A DNA stretch of 64,000 nucleotides from Dactylosporangium vinaceum (GTDB lineage: Bacteria; Actinomycetota; Actinomycetes; Mycobacteriales; Micromonosporaceae): assembly GCF_019904175.1 (NCBI RefSeq), contig NZ_CP061913.1:9672001-9736000 (forward strand), in the 5' to 3' direction. A program made the position numbers and the translations under genes. How positions within the stretch are numbered: the first letter of the stretch is position 1; each line of letters begins with the position of its first letter. Shown here one piece after another: positions 41,495 through 49,900 of the stretch. The notes below the pieces were generated by a model. It saw only the letters and a program-made list of their open reading frames with translations, was not told where the DNA came from and did no database searches.

Positions 41495-42316
41495 TCAGGC
41501 CGGAATGACGCCGAAAATCAGGGCCGTCGATCCCGAACCCTTGTGGTTGATGAATCCGCCGGCCAGCACCGAACCGCCGGTGGCCGGAAACTTCGCGAGG
41601 CCGGCGAGGATTTCCAGGCTGATCCGGTGCCGCTGGTACACCAGCAGCGAGGCCAGGAAGTTGGGGTCGGTGCCGAGGTCCGGGCCGAACGTGTCGATGC
41701 CGGTGCCGCCGTTGCGCCCGATCCGGCCGGTGTCGATGAACCACTGCACGGTTTCCGGTGCGAACCCGGGCTGGTGCAGAACGCCGTCCGCGTCCAGGTT
41801 GGGAAAGGCGGGAGTGCCCCACTTGTACTCCCAGCCGGTCCACATGATGATCATGGATTCGTTCGGGATGCGGCCGTACCGGCGCTCCCACGCGCGGACG
41901 TCGTCGACGGTCAGGGCGTAATCGGCGTTGCGGGCGCACTTGTCCCGCACGTCGATCTTCACCGCCGGCAAGAACAGGTCGTTGGGGTCGAGGTCGTCGG
42001 CGAGCGGCTCGCCGGCGTTGAAGTGGCCCGGGGCGCCCCAGTGGGTGCCGGTGGCCTCGCCCTCGCGGACGTACTGCAGGTAGTAGCCCTCGTTCTCGAT
42101 CGTCGCGATCGTCTCGAGGGTGAACTCCGGGTCGCCGGGGTAGATGTTGGTCTTGGCCGGGTCGTTGACGTGCGAGAGGCTGATCAGCCGGGTCTTGCCG
42201 GGGCGTAACGCGGCGGCACTGGAGTCGGTGGTCCCGGCGGAAGCGGTGCCGGCGAGGGCGGCGGCGCCCGCGACGGCCCCTCCGGCGGCGGCTGCGAGCA
42301 GGTTTCGTCTCTGCAT
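41495..42316 (-). CDS. Exported cyclase-family metal hydrolase
   Basis: A 273-residue protein of the cyclase/kynurenine-formamidase family. The metal motif, usually HxGTHxDxPxHF, reads ATGTHWGAPGHF with the Asp replaced by Gly. A Tat-type signal (MQRRNLLAAAAGGAVAGAAA) sends it out of the cell, which is unusual for the family. ATG 42316 stands 7 nt after TAGATT (42324-42329), so it is read as leaderless. The substrate is unknown. A hairpin terminator follows. Confidence 0.85.
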   Translation of the reverse strand: MQRRNLLAAAAGGAVAGAAALAGTASAGTTDSSAAALRPGKTRLISLSHVNDPAKTNIYPGDPEFTLETIATIENEGYYLQYVREGEATGTHWGAPGHFNAGEPLADDLDPNDLFLPAVKIDVRDKCARNADYALTVDDVRAWERRYGRIPNESMIIMWTGWEYKWGTPAFPNLDADGVLHQPGFAPETVQWFIDTGRIGRNGGTGIDTFGPDLGTDPNFLASLLVYQRHRISLEILAGLAKFPATGGSVLAGGFINHKGSGSTALIFGVIPA

Positions 42317-42495
42317 GAGCGTCAATCTAAGGGCTGTTGGTCATCAGCAACCTGGGACCTTCGGCCTGGGTTTGTTCACAGCCGGATCACCTACCATCGA
42401 ACGCGGCGGGTGATCTTTCGCCCGAATCGCGGAACCGACGCCCCGCCGTGTGCGACTAAGTGACAGGACGCACCGGATTTCAGGAGGTTGGCCGC

Positions 42496-43416
42496 GTGTC
42501 GAAACGGCAGCGGGACTCGCGCGACTATGCGCGCCGCATGCGCTTGATCCAGGAGCGGGCGACCGCGCGCCGGGGCCGGATGCGCACCGCGTATTCCGCG
42601 ATCGGCGCCGTGCTGCTCGTCTTCGTGGTGATGGGGCTGGTGAAGCTCGGCTCGGGCGGCGGCGGGAGTGCGGCGCCGAGCGCCCTGCCGTCCGGGGCCT
42701 CGGCCGAGTCGATCGTCAGCGGCGTGACCTCGGTGCCGGCGACCACGCTCGACACCGTCGCGGCCGGGGCGAAGCCGAGCCTGCCCACGGCGCTGACCGG
42801 CCAGCCCGCGCTCACCGACGGCGGGAAACCGCTGATCCTCTACGTCGGCGCCGAGTACTGCCCGTTCTGTGCGGCCCAGCGCTGGCCGGTCGTGATCGCG
42901 CTGTCCCGGTTCGGCACGTTCAGCGGCCTGACGCTCACCACTTCCGCCGCGGATGATTCCTATCCGAATACGCCGACGCTGTCGTTCCACGGCTCGACGT
43001 ACCAGAGCCAATATCTGTCCTTCCAGGGCGTCGAAACGACGACGAACACGAGGAAGAACGGCCAGTACGGGCAGCTGGACACGCTCACCGCGGCGCAGCA
43101 GCAGGTCGTGGCGAAATACAACGCTGCGCCGTTCGTCCCGGCGGACTCGGCCGGCGCGATCCCGTTCATCGACTTCGCGAACAAGGCGCTGCAGGCCGGC
43201 GCCTCCTACAGCCCGGAACTGCTGGCCGACCACACGCACCAGCAGGTCCTCGACGCCATCAAGAATCCGGACAGCCAGGTCGGCCGGGCAATCGACGGCA
43301 GCGCCAACGCCATGACCGCCCTGCTGTGCAAAATCACCGGGAACCAGCCCGGCGACGTGTGTTCGAGCGCGGCCGTCAAAGCCTTCCAGGGGGAGTTCGC
43401 CAATGTCGGCCAGTGA
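42496..43416 (+). CDS. DUF929-type thioredoxin-fold membrane protein
   Basis: A 306-residue DUF929 protein. A basic cytoplasmic N-terminus is followed by one transmembrane helix (YSAIGAVLLVFVVMGLVK), then an exported thioredoxin-like domain with the redox pair Cys122-Pro-Phe-Cys125. GTG 42496 has AGGAGG upstream; the frame is open a little further, but without a better start. It overlaps the VKOR gene by 14 nt, so it is the likely oxidant of exported proteins that VKOR recharges. Confidence 0.9.
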   Translation: MSKRQRDSRDYARRMRLIQERATARRGRMRTAYSAIGAVLLVFVVMGLVKLGSGGGGSAAPSALPSGASAESIVSGVTSVPATTLDTVAAGAKPSLPTALTGQPALTDGGKPLILYVGAEYCPFCAAQRWPVVIALSRFGTFSGLTLTTSAADDSYPNTPTLSFHGSTYQSQYLSFQGVETTTNTRKNGQYGQLDTLTAAQQQVVAKYNAAPFVPADSAGAIPFIDFANKALQAGASYSPELLADHTHQQVLDAIKNPDSQVGRAIDGSANAMTALLCKITGNQPGDVCSSAAVKAFQGEFANVGQ

Positions 43417-43879
43417 GATCGAGATGGACCGGTCGCTGGTCCAGCCGTGGGTTCCGCTGACCTCGCTGATCCTGTCGGTGGTCGGCCTCGGGATCTCGGT
43501 GTACCTCACCGTCGAGCACTTCACCGCCTCGTCGACACTCGCCTGCCCGGACACCGGCGCGCTCAACTGCCTCAAGGTGACGACGTCGCAGCAGTCGGCG
43601 GTGTTCGGCATTCCGGTGGCCGTCCTGGGCCTGGTGTACTTCGTGGCGATGCTGGCCGTCTCGCCCGGCCCACTGTGGCGCTCCAAGCTCCCGGCCGTGC
43701 GCTACGGCCGCCTGGCGCTTGCCGCGATAGGCGTGCTGTTCGTGTTCTACCTGGTCTTCGCCGAGTTCTTCACCCTCAATGCGATATGCCTCTGGTGCAC
43801 CGGCGTCCACGTGCTGGCGGTGGGGCTCTTCGCCGTGACCGCCATCGGCACCGCATACGCCGACCCGTCGGATCTGTAG
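43403..43879 (+). CDS. Vitamin K epoxide reductase family protein
   Basis: A 158-residue VKOR with four transmembrane helices and the four conserved cysteines Cys48, Cys56, Cys129 and Cys132 (CLWC). Bacterial VKORs reoxidise DsbA-like proteins with quinone as acceptor. The partner here is the DUF929 protein encoded just upstream. The stop codon lies in the first unit of an 18-bp tandem duplication. Confidence 0.94.
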   Translation: MSASEIEMDRSLVQPWVPLTSLILSVVGLGISVYLTVEHFTASSTLACPDTGALNCLKVTTSQQSAVFGIPVAVLGLVYFVAMLAVSPGPLWRSKLPAVRYGRLALAAIGVLFVFYLVFAEFFTLNAICLWCTGVHVLAVGLFAVTAIGTAYADPSDL

Positions 43880-43906
43880 GAATTCACGGATCTGTAGGAA
43901 TTCACG
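43871..43906. repeat. 18-bp duplication across the VKOR stop
   Basis: gatctgtaggaattcacg occurs twice in tandem at 43871-43888 and 43889-43906. The first copy encodes the last two residues and stop of the VKOR gene; the second is non-coding. Identity suggests a recent slip. Confidence 0.9.
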
Positions 43907-43908
43907 GT

Positions 43909-43940
43909 GCCGGGCCCGGAACTTGTTCCGGGTCCGGGCC
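43909..43940 (+). terminator. Hairpin after the DUF929-VKOR pair
   Basis: GCCGGGCCCGGAA (43909-43921) pairs with TTCCGGGTCCGGGC (43926-43939) across a CTTG loop with one mismatch. It ends 13 nt before the ycnI-like start and separates the two units. Confidence 0.65.
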
Positions 43941-43952
43941 GACTACCGGATC

Positions 43953-44678
43953 ATGCGCCTTGCCCACGTAGCCCGCATCGGGATCGCCCTCGCGGCGGCC
44001 GCCACCGCCGCGCTCGCCTTCCCCGCCGCCGCCTCCGCCCACGTCACGGTCAACCCGAACACCGCCGTCCAGGGCGGCTACACCAAGGTGACCTTCCGCG
44101 TGCCGACCGAGCGCGACGACGCCAGCACCACCAAGGTCGAGATCGCCATCCCGACCGACAAGCCGATCGCCTCGGTCTCCCTCAAGCCGGTCCAGGGCTG
44201 GACCGCCGCGACCGAGACCAGCAAGCTCACCACCCCCATCAAGACCGGCGACGGCGAGCTCACCGAAGCCGTCTCGAAGATCACCTGGACCGCGGACGGC
44301 GACGCCGCCATCAAGCCGCACCAGTTCCAGGAGTTCGACGTCTCCCTGGGCCCCCTCCCGCAGACCGACCAGATCGTCTTCAAGGCCCTGCAGACCTACT
44401 CGAGCGGCGAGGTCGTCCGCTGGATCGACGAGCCGGCCGCGGGCGCCGAGGCCGAGCACCCGGCCCCGGTGCTAAAACTGTCCAAGAAGACCGACACCGC
44501 CGCCGGCGCGACCACGTCCGCCGCCCCCATCGCCACCGCGACCGGCTCGGCCCCGTCGTCGTCCTCGTCCTCGGACGGCACCGCCATCGGCCTGGGCATT
44601 GCGGGCCTGGTCCTGGGCCTGGCCGGCCTGGTCATGGGCATCCTGGCCTACCGCCGCCACCCGGCCCCGTCCGCCTGA
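43953..44678 (+). CDS. YcnI-family copper-associated envelope protein
   Basis: A 241-residue YcnI/DUF1775 protein. The signal peptide ends ASAH, leaving the mature protein to start HVTVNPNTAVQGGYTKVTFR; the N-terminal His is the known Cu(II) ligand in YcnI. The domain continues through KTGDGELTEAVSKITW, then a Ser/Ala-rich linker, a transmembrane helix (IGLGIAGLVLGLAGLVMGIL) and a short tail. The start ATG 43953 has no strong ribosome site. It stands alone, without ycnJ or copC-D next to it. Confidence 0.9.
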   Translation: MRLAHVARIGIALAAAATAALAFPAAASAHVTVNPNTAVQGGYTKVTFRVPTERDDASTTKVEIAIPTDKPIASVSLKPVQGWTAATETSKLTTPIKTGDGELTEAVSKITWTADGDAAIKPHQFQEFDVSLGPLPQTDQIVFKALQTYSSGEVVRWIDEPAAGAEAEHPAPVLKLSKKTDTAAGATTSAAPIATATGSAPSSSSSSDGTAIGLGIAGLVLGLAGLVMGILAYRRHPAPSA

Positions 44679-44692
44679 CACCGCACACTCCC

Positions 44693-44725
44693 GCCGGCGC
44701 CGCCACTGCCATCGGCGGCGCCGGC
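44693..44725 (+). terminator. Hairpin after ycnI
   Basis: GCCGGCGCCGCC (44693-44704) and GGCGGCGCCGGC (44714-44725) are perfect 12-bp complements around a 9-nt loop, 14 nt after the ycnI-like stop. Confidence 0.7.
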
Positions 44726-45068
44726 TCTGCGCTCCGCCGGCTCCCACCCCGGAGCGGGCGCTGCGGGTGGCGCCGCCCCGTGCGGGCAACGTTCGCGACG
44801 CCCCGCGCGGTCGCCACCGCCCCCCGATGGACGGCCCGCGGGTCGCGCCGCGCCCGTCCGCGAAGCCCTGATCTCCGCCGCTGGGGCCGTGGCCGCTGAC
44901 GGGCGGCCCCGGCGGCCGGGGCCATCGGGCCCGCCGGCGCGGGATCCGCCCGTCGCGCCGCAGCGGTTCGGGGGCACCGGAGCCGGGCGCTGCGGGTCGG
45001 GCATGGTCGGGCCACGGAAACGGGACCGCACCGCTATTGGGGGGTTCCGAGCGCTGTGGCCACTTGGC
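44726..45068. other. Gene-free GC-rich interval
   Basis: About 340 bp of very GC-rich sequence between the ycnI hairpin and the GntR gene. Frames are open on both strands, but none has a family match, a start signal or a membrane segment. I see no feature here beyond short GC-rich inverted repeats. Confidence 0.55.
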
Positions 45069-45081
45069 TACATTGAGGGGC

Positions 45082-45486
45082 GTGGCGCGTTATGACCAGA
45101 TCGCTGAGGTGCTCCGGGAGCGGGTGGCGCGCGGGGACATGGCCGTCGGGGATGTGGTGCCCTCGGCCGACCGGCTGGCCCGGGAGTTCGCGGTCGGGCG
45201 GGACACGGCGCTCAAGGCGGTTCGGATCCTGCGCAACGAGGGAGTGTTCGCGCTCGGGCGGGACTGTGTCGTGCGGGTCGAGCGGCGGGTCGGGCCGGTG
45301 CCGGACGCGCCGGGCAGTGTCGTCGACGCGCCGGCCCTGAGTGTGGTCAAGGCGCGGATGCCCACGCCCCGGGAGCGGGAGGAGCTCGGCCTGGCCGACG
45401 GGGTGCCAGTGATCGTCGTCTGCCTCGGCGACGTCGAGGAGGTGCACCCCGCCGCCGGCACCGGGGTGCGGATGAGCCGGGGCTAG
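45082..45486 (+). CDS. Short GntR-family regulator
   Basis: A 134-residue regulator with a GntR winged helix (YDQIAEVLRERVARGDM, then SADRLAREFAVGRDTALKAV and LRNEGVF). The C-terminal part (about 60 residues) is too short for a full UTRA or FCD domain and resembles the UTRA N-terminus (MPTPREREELGLADGVPVIV). GTG 45082 lies 7 nt after TACATT (45069-45074), so it is probably leaderless; GAGGGG would also serve as a ribosome site. It overlaps the convergent PP2C stop by 4 nt. Confidence 0.85.
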   Translation: MARYDQIAEVLRERVARGDMAVGDVVPSADRLAREFAVGRDTALKAVRILRNEGVFALGRDCVVRVERRVGPVPDAPGSVVDAPALSVVKARMPTPREREELGLADGVPVIVVCLGDVEEVHPAAGTGVRMSRG

Positions 45487-46172
45487 TGCGCCTCGACGTT
45501 GTCGACCACGACCACCGTCACGTTGTCGCGGCCGCCGGCCAGGACGGCCCGGCGGACCAGCTCGTCGGCGGCGGCCTGTGGTTCGGCGCAGTCGCCCAGG
45601 ACCTGGGCGATCTCCTCGTCGGTCAGCTCCAGGGAGAGGCCGTCCGAGCAGACCAGGAAGCGCTCGCCCGCCTCGGCGGTGCGCACCCACAGGTCGGGGC
45701 GCGGGCCGGGGTCGGTGCCCAGGGCGCGCGTGATGACGCCTCGGCGCATGGTGACGGCCTCGGGGGCCACGTGGTCGACGGTGAGCTGGTCGAGCGTGCC
45801 CGACTCGAAGCGGTACACCCGCGAGTCTCCGACATTGAACACGATCCAGCACTCGTCGCCGTCGACCTTGCCCAGGCAGAGCCCGGCGGCCGTCGTGCCC
45901 ATGCCGCCCTGGGTCGGGTCGGCGGCGGCCGCGGCCAGGATGTCGGCGTTGGCCTGGACGATCTCGTCGCGGATGTCCAGGGGGCCCGGGCCGGCGACGC
46001 CGTCCAGGCGCTGCAGCGCGGTCACGGCTATGCGGCTGGCCACGTCCCCGGCCGCGTGGCCGCCCATGCCGTCGGCCACGGCGAAGATGCAGTCGCCGAT
46101 CAGGGCGCTGTCCTCGTTGCGGCGGCGGACCTTCCCGACGTCGGTCGCCATGCCGGCCCGGATTGTCGCCAT
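45483..46172 (-). CDS. PP2C-type protein serine/threonine phosphatase
   Basis: A 229-residue PstP-like phosphatase without a membrane segment. Metal-binding motifs are present in order: RRRNEDSAL, FAVADGMGGHAAGD, MGTTAAGL, NVGDSRVYR, LVCSDGL and GGRDNVTVVVV. ATG 46172 has GGAGGG upstream. A promoter with TTGACA (46228-46223) and TGGCGT 17 bp on is possible. It could counter the kinase-like protein encoded upstream, though that protein may be inactive as a kinase. Confidence 0.95.
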   Translation of the reverse strand: MATIRAGMATDVGKVRRRNEDSALIGDCIFAVADGMGGHAAGDVASRIAVTALQRLDGVAGPGPLDIRDEIVQANADILAAAAADPTQGGMGTTAAGLCLGKVDGDECWIVFNVGDSRVYRFESGTLDQLTVDHVAPEAVTMRRGVITRALGTDPGPRPDLWVRTAEAGERFLVCSDGLSLELTDEEIAQVLGDCAEPQAAADELVRRAVLAGGRDNVTVVVVDNVEAH

Positions 46173-46278
46173 CAGCCCTCCACCACCCTCACAACCTGAA
46201 CGCCAATCAAGATCCCACCAACTGTCAAGATCGCGCCATCGGCGAAACGACTGGACACATCGGACCGCCCAGAGCCAA

Positions 46279-46971
46279 TCACACGCCCACCGGCTGCGCG
46301 AGCAGGGACAGCAGCCGGGCCACCACAGCCGCCCGGGCCAGCGGGCGGCCCGGGTCCGGTCGTTCCAACGAGTCGGACATGAACCAGGCACCGGCGGCGC
46401 TGCGGGCGACCGCGACGCCTGACTCGCCGGCCGCGCCGGCCTGCGTGCGGATCAGGACGGTGGCCGCGCCGTCGCCGGAGGTGCACAGGTCCAGGAAGCG
46501 CAGGACCGGGGCGGACAGCGGCTCGGCGGCGTCGATGAGCTCGACCGCGAATACACCGTACGCCCCCGGGTAGACGGCCAGCCGCCCGGCCACCCCGGAG
46601 AACAGGTGGACCACGACCGGGCGCTCGTCGAGCCAGCCGGCCGCCTCCGTGCTCGTGTGCCGGGTGGTCAGGGCGGCGATGGCCCCCTGGATGAACTCGC
46701 CCGGGACGACCCGGCTCTCCTGCAGGTGGCCCTCCTGCAGGTGGCCCTCCTCCAAGTGGCACAGGTCGCGGGCGAGCAGCGAGGCCACGCCGGAGGCGAC
46801 GACGATGCCGGTGGAGACGCCGGGCTGGAAGTTGAGGCGGCGGCGGACGTCGTCGACGTCGGCGCCGCGCTCGGCCGCGCTGCGCAGGACGAACTCGAGC
46901 TCGGCGAACGTCAGCGCCACCGGCCCGCCGGCCGACTCGCCGGTGGGCTGGTCCGCGCGATTGTCGGCCAT
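46279..46971 (-). CDS. Unknown soluble protein in the signalling block
   Basis: I do not recognise this 230-residue protein. It starts with an acidic/polar segment, then LTFAELEFVLRSAAERGAD and a mixed alpha/beta region with VVVHLFSGVAGRLAVYPG. There is no signal, membrane helix or cysteine cluster. A short repeat (HLEEGHLQEGHLQE) is encoded by a 15-bp minisatellite. ATG 46971 lies 17 nt after the stop of the large fusion gene, so it is probably co-transcribed with that gene. Confidence 0.7.
   Translation of the reverse strand: MADNRADQPTGESAGGPVALTFAELEFVLRSAAERGADVDDVRRRLNFQPGVSTGIVVASGVASLLARDLCHLEEGHLQEGHLQESRVVPGEFIQGAIAALTTRHTSTEAAGWLDERPVVVHLFSGVAGRLAVYPGAYGVFAVELIDAAEPLSAPVLRFLDLCTSGDGAATVLIRTQAGAAGESGVAVARSAAGAWFMSDSLERPDPGRPLARAAVVARLLSLLAQPVGV
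46717..46761. repeat. 15-bp in-frame minisatellite
   Basis: Three units at 46717-46731, 46732-46746 and 46747-46761; the first two are identical and the third differs in three bases. They encode the HLQEG-type repeat of the unknown protein and keep its frame. Confidence 0.9.
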
Positions 46972-46988
46972 TCCCGTTGCCTTTTCCC

Positions 46989-49900
46989 TCAAAGCCCTGA
47001 GGGTACCGGTGGGCGCAGTCCCGGCTCGACCCGGTTGCGCCCGCCCCGCTTCGCCTCGTAGAGCGCGACGTCGGCCGCCTCGACAAGCTTCTCCGGGTCA
47101 CCGCCACCACTGGGCCGGGCGGCGGCCACCCCGACGCTCACGGTCACGACGCCGGCGTCGGTGCGCGGGTGCGGCTGCGAAAGCGCCTCGATCGCCGCTC
47201 GTATCCGCTCGGCCGCGATCCCCGCGGTGGCGAGCTCGGCCTCGGGCAGCACGACGGCGAACTCCTCACCGCCGAGCCGGGCCACCAGGTCGGTGCCGCG
47301 CACCGCCCGCTGCAGCGTGGAGGCGACGAGCCGCAGGCAGGCGTCGCCGCCCGGGTGCCCGAAGTGATCGTTGTACAGCTTGAAGTGGTCGATGTCGATC
47401 ATCGCGATGGCCAGCGACTGTCCGTTGCGGGCGGCCCGGCGCCACTCCTCGCCCAGGCCATCGACGAACTTGCGGCGGTTGGCCAGGCCGGTCAGCGGGT
47501 CGGTGACGCTGAGCCGGGCCAGCCGCTCGTTCGCGGCCTCCAGGGCCTCGGTGCGCTCGGCGACCTTGCGCTCGAGGGAGGCGTACAGCAGCGCGTTGTC
47601 GAGGGAGACGGCCAGCTGCCCGGCGATGAGGTCGACGGCGTCGAGGCGGTCGGCGGTGAACGCGCCGCGGCTGAGGCGGTTCTCCAGCACGAGCATCGCC
47701 CGCGGCTGGCCCTGCACCAGGACGGGCAGCACCATGAGCGAGCAGGTGGCCAGGCCGGCGAAGTACGGGTCGCGGGCGAACCGGCCGTCGGTGACCGCGT
47801 CGGCGACGACGAGCGGCTCGCGGACCCGGTCGGCGTAGCGCACGGCGGCGACCGGCAGCAGGCCCGCGACGCCGGCGTCGTCGACGGTCTGGTCGCCGGC
47901 GGCGGTGGAGAGCCGCCAGGCCCGTGCGTCGGGGTTCCACAGCAGCAGCCGGACCGCCGTCGCCCCGGTCATCGCGCTCAGCACCTCGGCGACCTGGTCG
48001 CGCAGCCGGTCGAGGCTCGTCTGCGAGCTCAGTGCCCGCGAAGCCGCCAGCACCGCCATCAGGTCTATCGCCTCGCTCGTCACCAGCTCTTCCGAGGTGA
48101 CGAGATGTCCGAAGAAGCCGGCGCCGGACTTGTCGGGCAAGCCACCGGCCAGGAACGGATGGGCGGCGACGAGCGCCGCGACCTTGGCCTTGGCCCCCCA
48201 CGCGGCGTAGAGCCGGCGCGCCTCGGCCAGCATGCCCCGGCCCGAATACGTCAGCCCGGCGGCCAGGTGGGCGAGTGCGGCGCGCTCGGTGATGTAGGCG
48301 CGCTGCCAGGGTCGGGGCTGCGGCGGTACCAGATCCAGGGCTCGTTGGAAGGACAGCAGATCGGCCGACCGCTCGGCGTCGATGAGCGCGGCCAGGTGGG
48401 CGAAGGTGCCCGGGGACTCCTCGGCCCGGCGGCGCAGCCAGGCGTGGACGCAGTCGAGCTCCTCCGGGTCGCCGTCGCCGCGGGTCAGCGCCAGGGCGCG
48501 GACCAGGTGGGCGGTGGCTGTCGTGTAGATGCCGGGGATCGCGCCGAGCATGGTCATCGCGGTCGCGCTGTGCTCGCGCAGGGCGTCGTCGTCGCCGAGG
48601 ATGGCGGCTTCGAGGGCGCGGTACACGTGGAAGTTGGCCAGGCCGACCGGCTGCCTGCTGTAGTCGGGGTCGGCGGCCCGGGGCTCGCCGCGCAGCGCCC
48701 GCAGCAGCTGCGCGAACGGCTCGTACGCGATGGTGCCGATCTCGTTGCGGGTGCGCTCGGACAGGGCGAGGCCGGCGGCGATCTCGGCCGACCAGGCGTC
48801 GAGGGTCGGGGCGCAGTCGAGCAGGGCGGCGATCGAGAAGTCGTAGGCGAAGCAGGCGTACTGCACGTCGCCGGTGTGCAGCACCTCCTCCCGGGCCCGC
48901 TCCAGCGTGGCGACGTTCTCCTCGAGGGGCTCGAACCAGGGCTGGACGAACCCGGCGAAGACGTACCGGACCCGGCCGGTGGCGGCACCGTATCCGCGCG
49001 CCTCCCCCACCGCCAGGACGTGCCGGGCGGCGTCGTAGGCGGTGCGGTAGTCCTGGGCCGAGGCGATGACGACCGTCGGGATGCGCCCGAGCCCGGCCAT
49101 GAGCGAGACGTTCGGGCCGTGCTCGACCCAGCGCCGGTGACTCTCCAGCACCACCCAGATGAACGCCATCCGGTCGCAGAAGAACGCCGGGGACAGCATC
49201 TTCTCCAGGATCTTGCCGATCCCGTCGTGCAGCGGGTCGCGCCGCTCGGGGCGGTCGTCGCGGCCCTGGGCCACCGCGGCCGCCCACCGGGCCAGCTCCC
49301 GCAGCCGCTCGCCGAGCGTGTCGCCGAGGTCGGCCGGGCGGGCGACGCCGAGCCGGGCCAGCAGCCGCTCCCCCAGCGCCACGGCCTCGGCCGAGCGGTG
49401 CCGGTTGGTGAGGCTGTAGATCTGCACGCACGTCGCGTCGACGAGCTCCAGCGGCTCGGTGCCGCGCCGCTCCAGGTCGGCGTAGAGCTCGTCGGCCTCG
49501 GGCAGGCGGCCCAGCTGATACAGCGTGGAGTGCAGATCGGTGAGCAGCTGCGCGTCGGGGGCCTGGCCGGGCGGGACCAGGTCGCGGGCGGCGAGGAGGA
49601 ACCGCTCGGCCATGGTGCCGTTCATGAGCCGGATCGCGCCGGCCGCGGCCCGGAACAGCCCGGCCACCCGGGCCTTCTCCTCCGGGTTGGCGAGCAGGTC
49701 GACGGCCTGGAGGTACTGCTCGGCGGCGATGCTGGGGTCGGCGATACGCCGGGCGATGCGCAGGTGCCGTTCGCGGCGGCGCTCCGCGGTGAGCATCCCG
49801 TAGGCCGCCTGCTGCACCCGGTCGTGCCGGAACCGGATCACGGCGCGCTGCCGGTCCAGGACGAGCAGCCCGTCCTCCAGGGCCGGCACGAGCTGCGTGT

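Noticed and set aside
44632..45031. Minus-strand frames of about 127 codons after ycnI
   Set aside because: The translations are low-complexity Pro/Arg/Ala, and two frames are open over the same stretch. No start signal is present.
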